From positions 1 to 64,000 of the forward strand of contig JAJRZK010000050.1 of assembly GCA_024275315.1 (NCBI GenBank): 64,000 nt of DNA, read 5' to 3'. A program made the position numbers and the translations under genes. Below, piece after piece: positions 1 to 8,348 of this stretch. This DNA comes from Nitrospirota bacterium. Its GTDB lineage: Bacteria > Nitrospinota_A > UBA7883. The notes beneath the pieces are model-generated. The model had not been told where the DNA came from. It ran no database searches and was given only the letters and a program-made list of their open reading frames with translations. Position 1 is the first letter of the stretch, and every line of letters begins with the position of its first letter.

Positions 1-203
1 AGAACGTTCTTTGAACGGCTCAGCCCGCCGTAGAAAAGCGCGAGACCGGGCAGGGTCATCAACACTACCATGGCCGTGGCCGTCAGCAACCAGGCGACCG
101 AGCCTGTGTCTATCGCCAGGAGCGTTTCCCCGGCGAATGCCGTGTCGACGTTGAGAAGCGACCCCATCAAAAATATGAAAAGATAAACCATGAATTTCGT
201 CAT
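1..203 (-). CDS. amtB: Ammonium transporter, N-terminal part (truncated by window edge)
   Basis: Reverse-strand translation MTKFMVYLFIFLMGSLLNVDTAFAGETLLAIDTGSVAWLLTATAMVVLMTLPGLALFYGGLSRSKNV: signal peptide plus the Amt N-terminal motif (TATxxVxLMTxPGLALFYGG). Confidence 0.93.
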   Translation of the reverse strand, partial: MTKFMVYLFIFLMGSLLNVDTAFAGETLLAIDTGSVAWLLTATAMVVLMTLPGLALFYGGLSRSKNV

Positions 204-214
204 TTCCGCCTCCG

Positions 215-382
215 TTAAATGGCTTCTTCGCCGCGTTCGCCGGTGCGGATGCGCACCACTTCTTCTATCGATGAGACAAAGATTTTCCCGTCACCTGTTT
301 TATCCGTAGAGGCTGTCTGCGCGATCCTGCCCATGGCCTTCTCTATCCTGGACGGCTTGAGGATGGCTGTAATTTTTCCCAT
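215..382 (-). CDS. Truncated/half P-II (GlnK/GlnB-like) protein, 55 aa
   Basis: ATG..TAA on minus strand, read by hand: [55 protein letters not shown]. It carries the P-II C-terminal signature ([23 protein letters not shown]), has no T-loop, and lies 11 bp upstream of amtB. Confidence 0.85.
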   Translation of the reverse strand: [55 protein letters not shown]

Positions 383-390
383 AACTGTTC

Positions 391-624
391 TCATTCAATT
401 ATTTTCACTTTCATGTCAGCGCTAAAAGGTTTGCCAATCAGATATTCAAAGCGCATGCCCAAAGATAACACTTGATATATCAATAGAATATATACGTGCA
501 CACAGACGATGCAGACAAAATAGACAAATATGACAGGAATGAGTGTCAGTATAATGTTATTAATGTCAGGCGGCTGGCGTTCAGGTGTAGATGGATGTTC
601 GTTCCTGACATACCATTTGCCCAT
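391..624 (-). CDS. Small predicted single-TM membrane protein (77 aa), hypothetical
   Basis: ORF with a long hydrophobic stretch (NNIILTLIPVIFVYFVCIVCVHVYILLIYQVL); ends 8 nt before the half P-II start. Confidence 0.45.
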   Translation of the reverse strand: MGKWYVRNEHPSTPERQPPDINNIILTLIPVIFVYFVCIVCVHVYILLIYQVLSLGMRFEYLIGKPFSADMKVKIIE

Positions 625-730
625 GATGAGGTCGTTGGGGTGATCGGGGCTGGCAGAAAAGTCAAGTTGCGTGATATATCAAGGCGCGACTATTGACAAT
701 ATCTCTCTTCGGCAGGAAAAGGAGCTACTG

Positions 731-1228
731 TTATGAGGACCTTGAGGGTGTGCCCCAGTCGTCTTTCCTGACAGATGCGCTGATGTCTTGCACACACGTA
801 ATGTTGCTTAACGCGTCGAAATGCAATTTTAAAACCTGGCTTATTTTGAATGTTTCAATCTTGCTCTCATCGACCTGAAAAAATTTGAACACTGCGCTGT
901 GGGAAACATTCGGTTGGTGCTTTCGCCTCTCCTTGCCCCTGAAGCGGAACTGGTTATACTTTGCCCAGGTCAGCTGGACGAAACCTATGGCCAGAATGAT
1001 CACCAAATAGAGCAATAGTTGCTCCCGCAGGCCAACATAGCCCCCAAGCTTTACCATGTGGTAATAGAATTGGTGAAATCCGAGCAACCAAAAAATCAGC
1101 GTAATAATAGGTGACCAAAGGTATACCCACAATAGCCAGAACGCAAAAGTGAGAAACGCGTGGGTATATTTTTGCAACCCCGTTTGTAAATGGGGCGATT
1201 CAATAATCAGATCGTTTTTTTCAATCAT
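731..1228 (-). CDS. pgaD: PgaD-like poly-beta-1,6-GlcNAc biosynthesis protein
   Basis: 165 aa, LIIESPHLQTG..FWLLWVYLWSPIITLIFW pattern of PgaD with two TM segments; next to pgaABC. Confidence 0.8.
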   Translation of the reverse strand: MIEKNDLIIESPHLQTGLQKYTHAFLTFAFWLLWVYLWSPIITLIFWLLGFHQFYYHMVKLGGYVGLREQLLLYLVIILAIGFVQLTWAKYNQFRFRGKERRKHQPNVSHSAVFKFFQVDESKIETFKISQVLKLHFDALSNITCVQDISASVRKDDWGTPSRSS

Positions 1229-1415
1229 GTGAAATACTGTTGGGTTAATAAATCTAACTTTTGCTGGTTTTCATGAATCTGACATTATAACATAATAATC
1301 CGAGTAACCAAGAATAAATATTGCTGGTAAAGTTAAACCATTCTAAGTGGGATTGTTTGAGCGCAGTGTGATAGACTTCATCTACCTATTGGTAGCGATT
1401 GAAAAGTATTGACTT

Positions 1416-3863
1416 ATGACTTGTTTTTTTACTCGAATAGCGTTTATACTGGTTATAATTTTCACCTGTCCCGGTTATTCCTGGGCAGGCGACCAGAAAA
1501 CATCCAACCAGGATGAATACCGTCGTCTGATAGAACGCGCTCGCAAAGGTGAATTCCGCCCAGCCATCGAATTTCTTGAAAACCGTATCAAGGTTGAAGG
1601 GATAACCCAGAAGGTTGTTGGCGATCTGATAACAATTTATCAATGGGCCGGAATGAATGAAGCCGCGGGAAAATATTTGGGAGAAATAGACATCGATACC
1701 GCTCCTGGTTATGTATTGCAATCCATGGCGAGAGTCGCAAGGGATACGGGGAACAAGCGTCTGGCGATCGATTTGTATACGAAAATAATAGAAAAGTTTC
1801 CCGAAAAACTTGTTGGCTATATAGGCAAGGCGTGGACATACGCCGACATCAAAAACTGGAATCAGGCCCTGGATACATTGATTGTTGTGAAAGACGCCGG
1901 GTGGGACGACCCGGAATATCTTAGCGTCCTGGCTCATGTTTACGACGCCTCGGGAGACACGCTACAGGCGTTCTGGACGTATAACCACCTGGTGTCAGTC
2001 AAGCCGGAATTGAGTTTTCCGAGGCAAAGGAGAATTCTTCTTTTGTCGTCGCTAGGCGCCTCGGGTCTTGCGCTGGAGCTTGCCGGCACCGAACCGGGCG
2101 TCCTGTCTGAAATCGACCTGGATAAAATAAAAAGCGATCGGGCGGCGTTGCAGGTCCATTATGGCCAGATCATACCGGAAAGCGACGCTGTCCGTTTTGA
2201 CGAGACCGATATCGCGATAAAAATGCTTGAAAGCAATATGAAATCTTTCAAGGGCAAAGAGGGCAGGTTTTACAGGGATTATTATCTTCGCGCCAGATTC
2301 GACAGGTTGATAGCCCTTCGCGACCGTTCGAGGATGACAGCGGTTATAACCGAGTTTGAAAATATGCAGAGTGAGGGATTGAAATTTCCTGTGTACATCT
2401 GGATCATGGCAGGTGACGCATACCTTTACCTAGAAGAGCCTGAAAAGGCTCTTGATTGCTACACGAACGCGCAAAAGCTCGATCCGAAATCGTTCAATAT
2501 ACGCCTTTCCATGGCATATACGTTGATAGAACTCGATGAGTTCGACGACGCCAGGCCAATACTGAAACAGTTGGCCAAAAATGAGCCTCCATACCGGATC
2601 AACCGAAAGGGAAAAAAACCGGTATACGGCGAGAACAACCGAAAACTCCGCGCCGATTTCGCCATAGGGCTTGAACGGGCCTTTTCAGACGACCTGCAAG
2701 GCGCACAGGACTGGTTTGAAGATATGACAGCAAGAGCCCCATATAACGAAGATCTCCGCCAGGCGCTGGCCTATGTCTATCTATGGCGCGGCTGGCCCCG
2801 GATGGCGCTTGACGAGTTCGAAAAAACGCTGGGCATAAAACCGGATCTGATGGAAGCCAGGCTGGGTAGAGCTTTCGCCTTGATTGATCTGCGAAGATAC
2901 GCCGAAAGCGAAAAACCGGTGCTGGACCTTAACGAGCGCTATCCTGAGAATAAGCGGGTTCAAAAGCTTTCTCGGGCTTTTAGGGCAAATGAGGATAACA
3001 GGCTCACAATTTCTTTCAACTGGGGCAACGGCGCCCGGTCCGAGCCCGGTTCCGAGAGCCTGGCGATAAAATCACGGTTTACTTTCGCTCCGATAAATTT
3101 CAATACCAGGTTTTTTGTTCAGGAATATTATGAAGAAGCCGACATTCTTGGAGATTGGGCCAGCTACCAAAGAGAAGGCGCCGGGGTTGAGTTCGGTGGT
3201 GAAAACGTTTCCATGATGGGCGAGGTCTATTATGAGCGCAGCGATTTGGCGCAGTTCGGTTTTGCAGGTTCGCTTAATTTTTCGCCCAACGATTATTTAA
3301 ACGCAGGAATCAGTTACGACAGCTTCAGTCACAATGTTCCGCTCCGCGCGTCATTGGCGGGGGTCGGCGGCCGGGAAACGGGTTTCCACGCGTCTTTGCG
3401 CCACAGCGAGCTTTTAAGGGCGGATGTGTCCGGAAATTACCTGGAGTTCAGCGACGGCAACCGGCGGCGCAGCGGATCCTTCACAATAACATGGTCGCCC
3501 ATCTATACAAGCCATTTCAAGGTCCCAGTCTCCGTGAACCTGTATACATCAACAAACAGCGAAAAAGGGCGCCCCTATTTCAACCCATCCAGTGATTTGT
3601 CGATCAGCGGCACTGCCACTTTGCGATGGCTCGTTTACAGGAGATACACAAGATCGTTCCAGAACAATCTTGAAATCAACTATGGCTCCTATAAACAGGA
3701 CGGGTTTGAGGCGGGGGAGATATGGTCTGTCAGCTATGAGCATGCATGGAACTTCAGCGACGCTTTGACCCTGTCTTACAGGATCGCCAGATTTTTGAGA
3801 TTGTATGACGGTGTTTATGAAAGAAGCACATACCTCTACGGTCAGATGAGCTGGAGGTTTTAA
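1416..3863 (+). CDS. pgaA: Poly-beta-1,6-GlcNAc export porin PgaA (TPR + beta-barrel)
   Basis: Signal peptide, TPR repeats, C-terminal barrel ending in aromatic residues (YGQMSWRF); upstream of pgaB/pgaC. Confidence 0.88.
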   Translation: MTCFFTRIAFILVIIFTCPGYSWAGDQKTSNQDEYRRLIERARKGEFRPAIEFLENRIKVEGITQKVVGDLITIYQWAGMNEAAGKYLGEIDIDTAPGYVLQSMARVARDTGNKRLAIDLYTKIIEKFPEKLVGYIGKAWTYADIKNWNQALDTLIVVKDAGWDDPEYLSVLAHVYDASGDTLQAFWTYNHLVSVKPELSFPRQRRILLLSSLGASGLALELAGTEPGVLSEIDLDKIKSDRAALQVHYGQIIPESDAVRFDETDIAIKMLESNMKSFKGKEGRFYRDYYLRARFDRLIALRDRSRMTAVITEFENMQSEGLKFPVYIWIMAGDAYLYLEEPEKALDCYTNAQKLDPKSFNIRLSMAYTLIELDEFDDARPILKQLAKNEPPYRINRKGKKPVYGENNRKLRADFAIGLERAFSDDLQGAQDWFEDMTARAPYNEDLRQALAYVYLWRGWPRMALDEFEKTLGIKPDLMEARLGRAFALIDLRRYAESEKPVLDLNERYPENKRVQKLSRAFRANEDNRLTISFNWGNGARSEPGSESLAIKSRFTFAPINFNTRFFVQEYYEEADILGDWASYQREGAGVEFGGENVSMMGEVYYERSDLAQFGFAGSLNFSPNDYLNAGISYDSFSHNVPLRASLAGVGGRETGFHASLRHSELLRADVSGNYLEFSDGNRRRSGSFTITWSPIYTSHFKVPVSVNLYTSTNSEKGRPYFNPSSDLSISGTATLRWLVYRRYTRSFQNNLEINYGSYKQDGFEAGEIWSVSYEHAWNFSDALTLSYRIARFLRLYDGVYERSTYLYGQMSWRF

Positions 3864-3868
3864 CACAG

Positions 3869-5833
3869 ATGCTCGCGCGAAACTCTGTTGTTCTGACGCT
3901 AATCTTCGCCACGCTCATGGGTGTGCGCCCCTCTTTGGCTTCCGGAGAGTTTATCGCTCTTTCATATCATGATGTTCGCGACGATTTGTATGACGACCTG
4001 GATGAAGATTCGGCCGCGGTGGGAACATTGAACCTCATCAGACATTTTTCATGGCTGAAGGACAAAGGGTATAACGTGGTGAGCGTCGATGATCTGATCG
4101 CCGCCGCCGATGGCTTAAGGCCGTTACCTGAAAAAGCCGTGCTTCTCACCTTCGACGACGGATACACAAGCATGTATACCAAAGTGTTTCCATTGCTCAA
4201 GCTGTTCAACTATCCGGCGACGCTGGCGATTATGGGTTCATGGATCGAGCAGGCCGGCAGCGGGGCGGAACAGATAGAGTATGGGATCACCACGGTTCCA
4301 GCCGAAAAGTTTTTGACCTGGGACCAGATAAAAGAGATGAGAGACTCCGGCCTGGTGGAAATCGCGTCTCACAGCTATAACCTGCACCGCGGCCTCGTCG
4401 GAAACCCCCAGGGCAACACACAACCGGCGGCGGTCACTCTCGCCTGGAACAAAACCACGGGCGAATATGAAACGGTCCAGAGTCTTCGCCGGCGTCTGCG
4501 TGAGGATATGGGGCGGACAGTCGAGCTTTTCGAGCGGATGCTCGGCAAACGGCCCCGCGTGATGGTCTGGCCATTCGGAGCGTACAACCAGATCTGTGTC
4601 CAGGAGGCGGCCCGTGCGGCGATGCCGATTTCCATCGGGCTTGAGGAGGGGTTGAACAATGTAAAGGACCTGACTGTGATCAAGCGGATATTTATTGAAA
4701 AAAACATGAGCCTCGGTGATTTCGCGTACGAGGTAAGGGTGGCGGGAATTGTGAACGACCCGATCCGCGTGGCTCATGTCGATCTTGATTTTGTGTTCGA
4801 TCCGGACCCGAAGCAAAGGAGCAGAAATCTTGACAAACTGATAGAACGTATTCACCTGCTTAAGATAAACACCGTTTTCCTGCAGGCTTTCGCCGACCCG
4901 GACGGTGACGGTGTGGCCGATGCGCTTTATTTTCCCAACAGGCGCTTGCCAACCCGTATGGACCTGTTCAACAGGGTGGCCTGGCAACTAAGGACACGCG
5001 CTGATGTGAATGTGTACGCCTGGATGCCGGTATTGGGGTTCAGGATTCCCGATGAAAAGCTCATGCGCAGGATATCGATGCGGGAATATGCGGGGGACGC
5101 GGCTATTCCAAGCCGGGACCAGTACAAGCGGCTCTCGCCGTTTCATCCGGAGGCGAGAAAAATAATAAAAGAGATTTACGAAGACCTGGCGAAAAGGGCT
5201 TCTTTCTCGGGGCTTTTGTTTCACGATGACGCTTTCATAAGGGACAACGAGGACGCGGGCTCCCATGCGGCGGATGAATACGCCAAATGGGGTCTGAACA
5301 TGCCGATCCCGGCGATACTAGAGGATGAAGACGCCTTGAAGAAATGGACGCGAATGAAAACGGAATACCTGGCGGACTTCATCGATGAACTCACGGAGAT
5401 TGTCAGGGTTTACCGGCCAGAGATAAAAACAGCCAGAAACATGTACGCCATGCCGCTGATCGATCCGCAAAGCGAGCGCTGGTTTGCCCAATCGTTTGAA
5501 ATTTTTTTGAAAAGATATGATCACACAGCTCTGATGGCGATGCCATACATGGAAAAAGCCTCCGATCCCGGCCAATGGATCGAGGATATCGCAAAGCTCG
5601 CCGCAAGCTATCCCGGCGGGCTCGAAAAAACGATCTTCGAGCTTCAAAGTGTGGATTGGAGAAACGGCAAACCCGTTCCGGAAAAAACTCTGTTGGAGCA
5701 TATGGGAATTCTGCAGAAGGCTGGGGCTGTGAATTATGGATATTATCCAGATGATTTCATCAAAAACCACCCCGCGCTCAATGAAATCAAAAAAGGCGTT
5801 TCTTTATCCACCTTTCCTTATGTCAAACGATAA
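3869..5833 (+). CDS. pgaB: Poly-beta-1,6-GlcNAc N-deacetylase PgaB
   Basis: Polysaccharide deacetylase motifs (LTFDDGYTSMY, SHSYNLHRG, WPFGAYN) followed by the PgaB C-terminal glycosidase-like domain (VDLDFVFDPDPKQRSRNLDKLIERI). Confidence 0.93.
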   Translation: MLARNSVVLTLIFATLMGVRPSLASGEFIALSYHDVRDDLYDDLDEDSAAVGTLNLIRHFSWLKDKGYNVVSVDDLIAAADGLRPLPEKAVLLTFDDGYTSMYTKVFPLLKLFNYPATLAIMGSWIEQAGSGAEQIEYGITTVPAEKFLTWDQIKEMRDSGLVEIASHSYNLHRGLVGNPQGNTQPAAVTLAWNKTTGEYETVQSLRRRLREDMGRTVELFERMLGKRPRVMVWPFGAYNQICVQEAARAAMPISIGLEEGLNNVKDLTVIKRIFIEKNMSLGDFAYEVRVAGIVNDPIRVAHVDLDFVFDPDPKQRSRNLDKLIERIHLLKINTVFLQAFADPDGDGVADALYFPNRRLPTRMDLFNRVAWQLRTRADVNVYAWMPVLGFRIPDEKLMRRISMREYAGDAAIPSRDQYKRLSPFHPEARKIIKEIYEDLAKRASFSGLLFHDDAFIRDNEDAGSHAADEYAKWGLNMPIPAILEDEDALKKWTRMKTEYLADFIDELTEIVRVYRPEIKTARNMYAMPLIDPQSERWFAQSFEIFLKRYDHTALMAMPYMEKASDPGQWIEDIAKLAASYPGGLEKTIFELQSVDWRNGKPVPEKTLLEHMGILQKAGAVNYGYYPDDFIKNHPALNEIKKGVSLSTFPYVKR

Positions 5834-5862
5834 CGCATTGCTCGCGGGGGGGGGAGTGATCG

Positions 5863-7110
5863 GTGAGCGGATTTCTTAATTTCGTTTATTACTACCCGCT
5901 GTTTATGGCGTTCCTGTGGATGATCGGGTCGATATACTATTTTTTCCACTGGGAAGACGGCGGCAGAAAAGATTACACAAAACCGCCGAAGCTGGACAGA
6001 TATCCCGGGGTGTCGATCCTCGTCCCGTGCCACAACGAGTCTGAAAACATCGAGGAATCTGTGCGGTATTGTCTTAATGTCGAGTATCCGACATTTGAAA
6101 TAATACTGATCAATGACGGAAGCACGGACAACACCGGGGAAATTCTGGACCGGTTGGCGTGTCAGAACAAAAATGTCCGGGTCATCCATCTTGCCACGAA
6201 CCAGGGCAAGGCCATGGCCATGAACATGGGCGCCCTCGCCTCGAATTACGAATATCTGATCTGCATAGATGGCGACGCGATTTTGGACAAGCATTCTATT
6301 GTATGGATCATACGCCACTTTATAACGGGCCCTCGCGTGGGCGCAGTGACGGGTAACCCGAGGATCCGCACCAGGTCTACCCTGCTTGGTAAAATACAGG
6401 TGGGTGAGTTCTCTTCGATAATCGGTGTGATAAAAAGGGCCCAGCGGGTGTATGGCCGCGTTTTCACCGTTTCGGGGGTTGTGGCCGGATTCAGCAAAAC
6501 CGCCCTGCACAGAGTCGGCTTTTGGGACACCGATATGATTACCGAGGATGTGGATATAAGCTGGAAATTGCAGCTTGCTTTCTGGGATGTGCGATATGAG
6601 CCCAACGCGCTTTGCTGGATACTCAACCCCGAAACGTTGCGCGGTTTGTGGGCTCAGAGGCTCAGGTGGGCGCAGGGGGGGAGCGAGGTTTTGCTCAAGA
6701 ACTTTCCCAGAATCATCGATTGCGGAGTGAAATGCCGCAGGATGTGGATGATAATCATCGAGTTCATAATAAGTGTCGCATGGTCCTACGCCGTGTTTTT
6801 AGTCCTGCTTTTCTGGCTGATCGGCCTTGTGGCGCCATTGCCCGACTTTTTGTATATAAAGTCGATTCTTCCCGGCTGGACAGGTGTGGTCCTGGGAGCG
6901 GCTTGCCTTCTGCAATTTGCAACAGGGTTCATCATAGACAGCCGTTTCGAAAGCAGACTCGGGAAATACTACTACTGGATAATCTGGTACCCGATGGTCT
7001 ACTGGCTGATCAACGTTCTTACCCTGGTTTGCGGATTTCCGAAAGCCTGCTACCGCAGAATCAACAAAACCAGGGCCATTTGGAAAAGCCCCGACAGAGG
7101 GGTGCGGTAG
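5863..7110 (+). CDS. pgaC: Poly-beta-1,6-GlcNAc synthase PgaC (GT2)
   Basis: GT2 motifs (VPCHNESENIEES, INDGSTDNT, TEDVDISWKLQ, QRLRWAQGG) and TM segments; GTG start. Confidence 0.93.
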   Translation: MSGFLNFVYYYPLFMAFLWMIGSIYYFFHWEDGGRKDYTKPPKLDRYPGVSILVPCHNESENIEESVRYCLNVEYPTFEIILINDGSTDNTGEILDRLACQNKNVRVIHLATNQGKAMAMNMGALASNYEYLICIDGDAILDKHSIVWIIRHFITGPRVGAVTGNPRIRTRSTLLGKIQVGEFSSIIGVIKRAQRVYGRVFTVSGVVAGFSKTALHRVGFWDTDMITEDVDISWKLQLAFWDVRYEPNALCWILNPETLRGLWAQRLRWAQGGSEVLLKNFPRIIDCGVKCRRMWMIIIEFIISVAWSYAVFLVLLFWLIGLVAPLPDFLYIKSILPGWTGVVLGAACLLQFATGFIIDSRFESRLGKYYYWIIWYPMVYWLINVLTLVCGFPKACYRRINKTRAIWKSPDRGVR

Positions 7111-7206
7111 AGTGTGAAGGCTTCCGGCTTATTCCATTTGCCTATGATGCGTCACATGCGACGCTGATATCTGCGATCAATGTGGGAAGCTAAACATTGA
7201 AAAATC

Positions 7207-7296
<90 letters not shown>

Positions 7297-7360
7297 ATAC
7301 GAGATTGGAAAGTATAGCCTGATTAATCGCCGAACTCCACAAATACTCTTGGGGTAGTCC

Positions 7361-8164
7361 TTATTTTCTCAGAATATCTCCCACTTTGCGCATCCAGTCG
7401 AGTTCTTCGTCGGTCATTGGTCCTTTTTCCACGGCCTCCAGGGCGTGACGCATCTGGTCATCGTCGGCGGGGCCGGTCAGGCAGATGTCCACTCCCTGGT
7501 TCGACAGGGCGAACCGGTAGCAGTCTCCGGCTGTTGGAACGTCAAGCCCACCCAGCCTGGATGGGGTCGCTTTTATAATCTGTTTCCATGATGTGACTGT
7601 AAAGGCGACTGTGCCCGGCCTTTCCGGGGCGCCTTTGGGGGGGAGTTTCGGGAATACGTCTGTTTCGGCTCCTCTATGAATCGCGTTGTAGCGCACATGC
7701 AAAAAATCGGAGAATATTTCATTGGCGAAAGTCGGGAAGTTTGGCCGATGATGACCGGTTACGCCGATAAACCGGACGACCCCTCTTTCCTTTAGTGACA
7801 GGGCGGTGTCAAGTTGCAGGCTGGGGGATACTTTCCGGTTTTTGCGCAGAAAAAATTGCAGTCCGTCAATATAGTCGGTGTTCAGGGCTTTACGGGCGCG
7901 GTCAACACAGCTTCTTATCATGGGTCCTGTCGGGATCAGGCTGGTGATGGTCAGGAAAACTTTTTCGCGGTTGCTGGCGAAAATGTTTCTCAGCCCGTCG
8001 CGCATGCCGGATTTGCGCATCCAGGCCCAGTAGAAGTAGTTCACGCCGCGGTCGAAGGCTTCTTCCACAGCTTTTGCTCCGATTCCATAACTTGCTCCCA
8101 CTCCCAAAGGTCCCACAGGGACTCCTGTCCTCCCCAGCACGCGGGGTTTGAAATCGTCACTCAT
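7361..8164 (-). CDS. Aldo/keto reductase family protein
   Basis: MSDDFKPRVLGRTGVPVGPLGVGASYGIG... with LKERGVVRFIGVTGHH; the track ORF extends to 8179 but the start at 8164 (MSDDF) is more likely. Confidence 0.75.
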   Translation of the reverse strand: MSDDFKPRVLGRTGVPVGPLGVGASYGIGAKAVEEAFDRGVNYFYWAWMRKSGMRDGLRNIFASNREKVFLTITSLIPTGPMIRSCVDRARKALNTDYIDGLQFFLRKNRKVSPSLQLDTALSLKERGVVRFIGVTGHHRPNFPTFANEIFSDFLHVRYNAIHRGAETDVFPKLPPKGAPERPGTVAFTVTSWKQIIKATPSRLGGLDVPTAGDCYRFALSNQGVDICLTGPADDDQMRHALEAVEKGPMTDEELDWMRKVGDILRK

Positions 8165-8289
8165 AACGTAGCGCTCCATATGGTTGACTGTCGAAGGGGT
8201 CTGGTGGACGGTCCCACGGGGACTCCAGGTCCCACGGGGACTCCGGTTCGCGGGGACTCCGGTTCGCGGGGTTTGAAATCATCGCTCAT
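8161..8289 (-). other. Mini-ORF (42 aa) created by duplication of the AKR gene 5' end; stop overlaps the AKR start (ATGA)
   Basis: MSDDFKPREPESPRTGVPVGPGVPVGPSTRPLRQSTIWSATL* repeats MSDDFKPR and RTGVPVGP of the AKR N-terminus. Confidence 0.7.
8210..8271. repeat. Short tandem repeats ggtcccacggggactcc / ggttcgcggggactcc (16-17 bp units)
   Basis: Read directly: two ggtcccacggggactcc units followed by one full and one partial ggttcgcggggactcc unit. Confidence 0.85.
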
Positions 8290-8348
8290 AACGTGGCGCT
8301 CCAGTGGTTGACGGGTGATGATGGAATTATACAGCCACTTGCGGCTGT

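Noticed and set aside
219-425. 68-aa plus-strand ORF
   Set aside because: Antisense to the half P-II gene, which has clear homology on the other strand.
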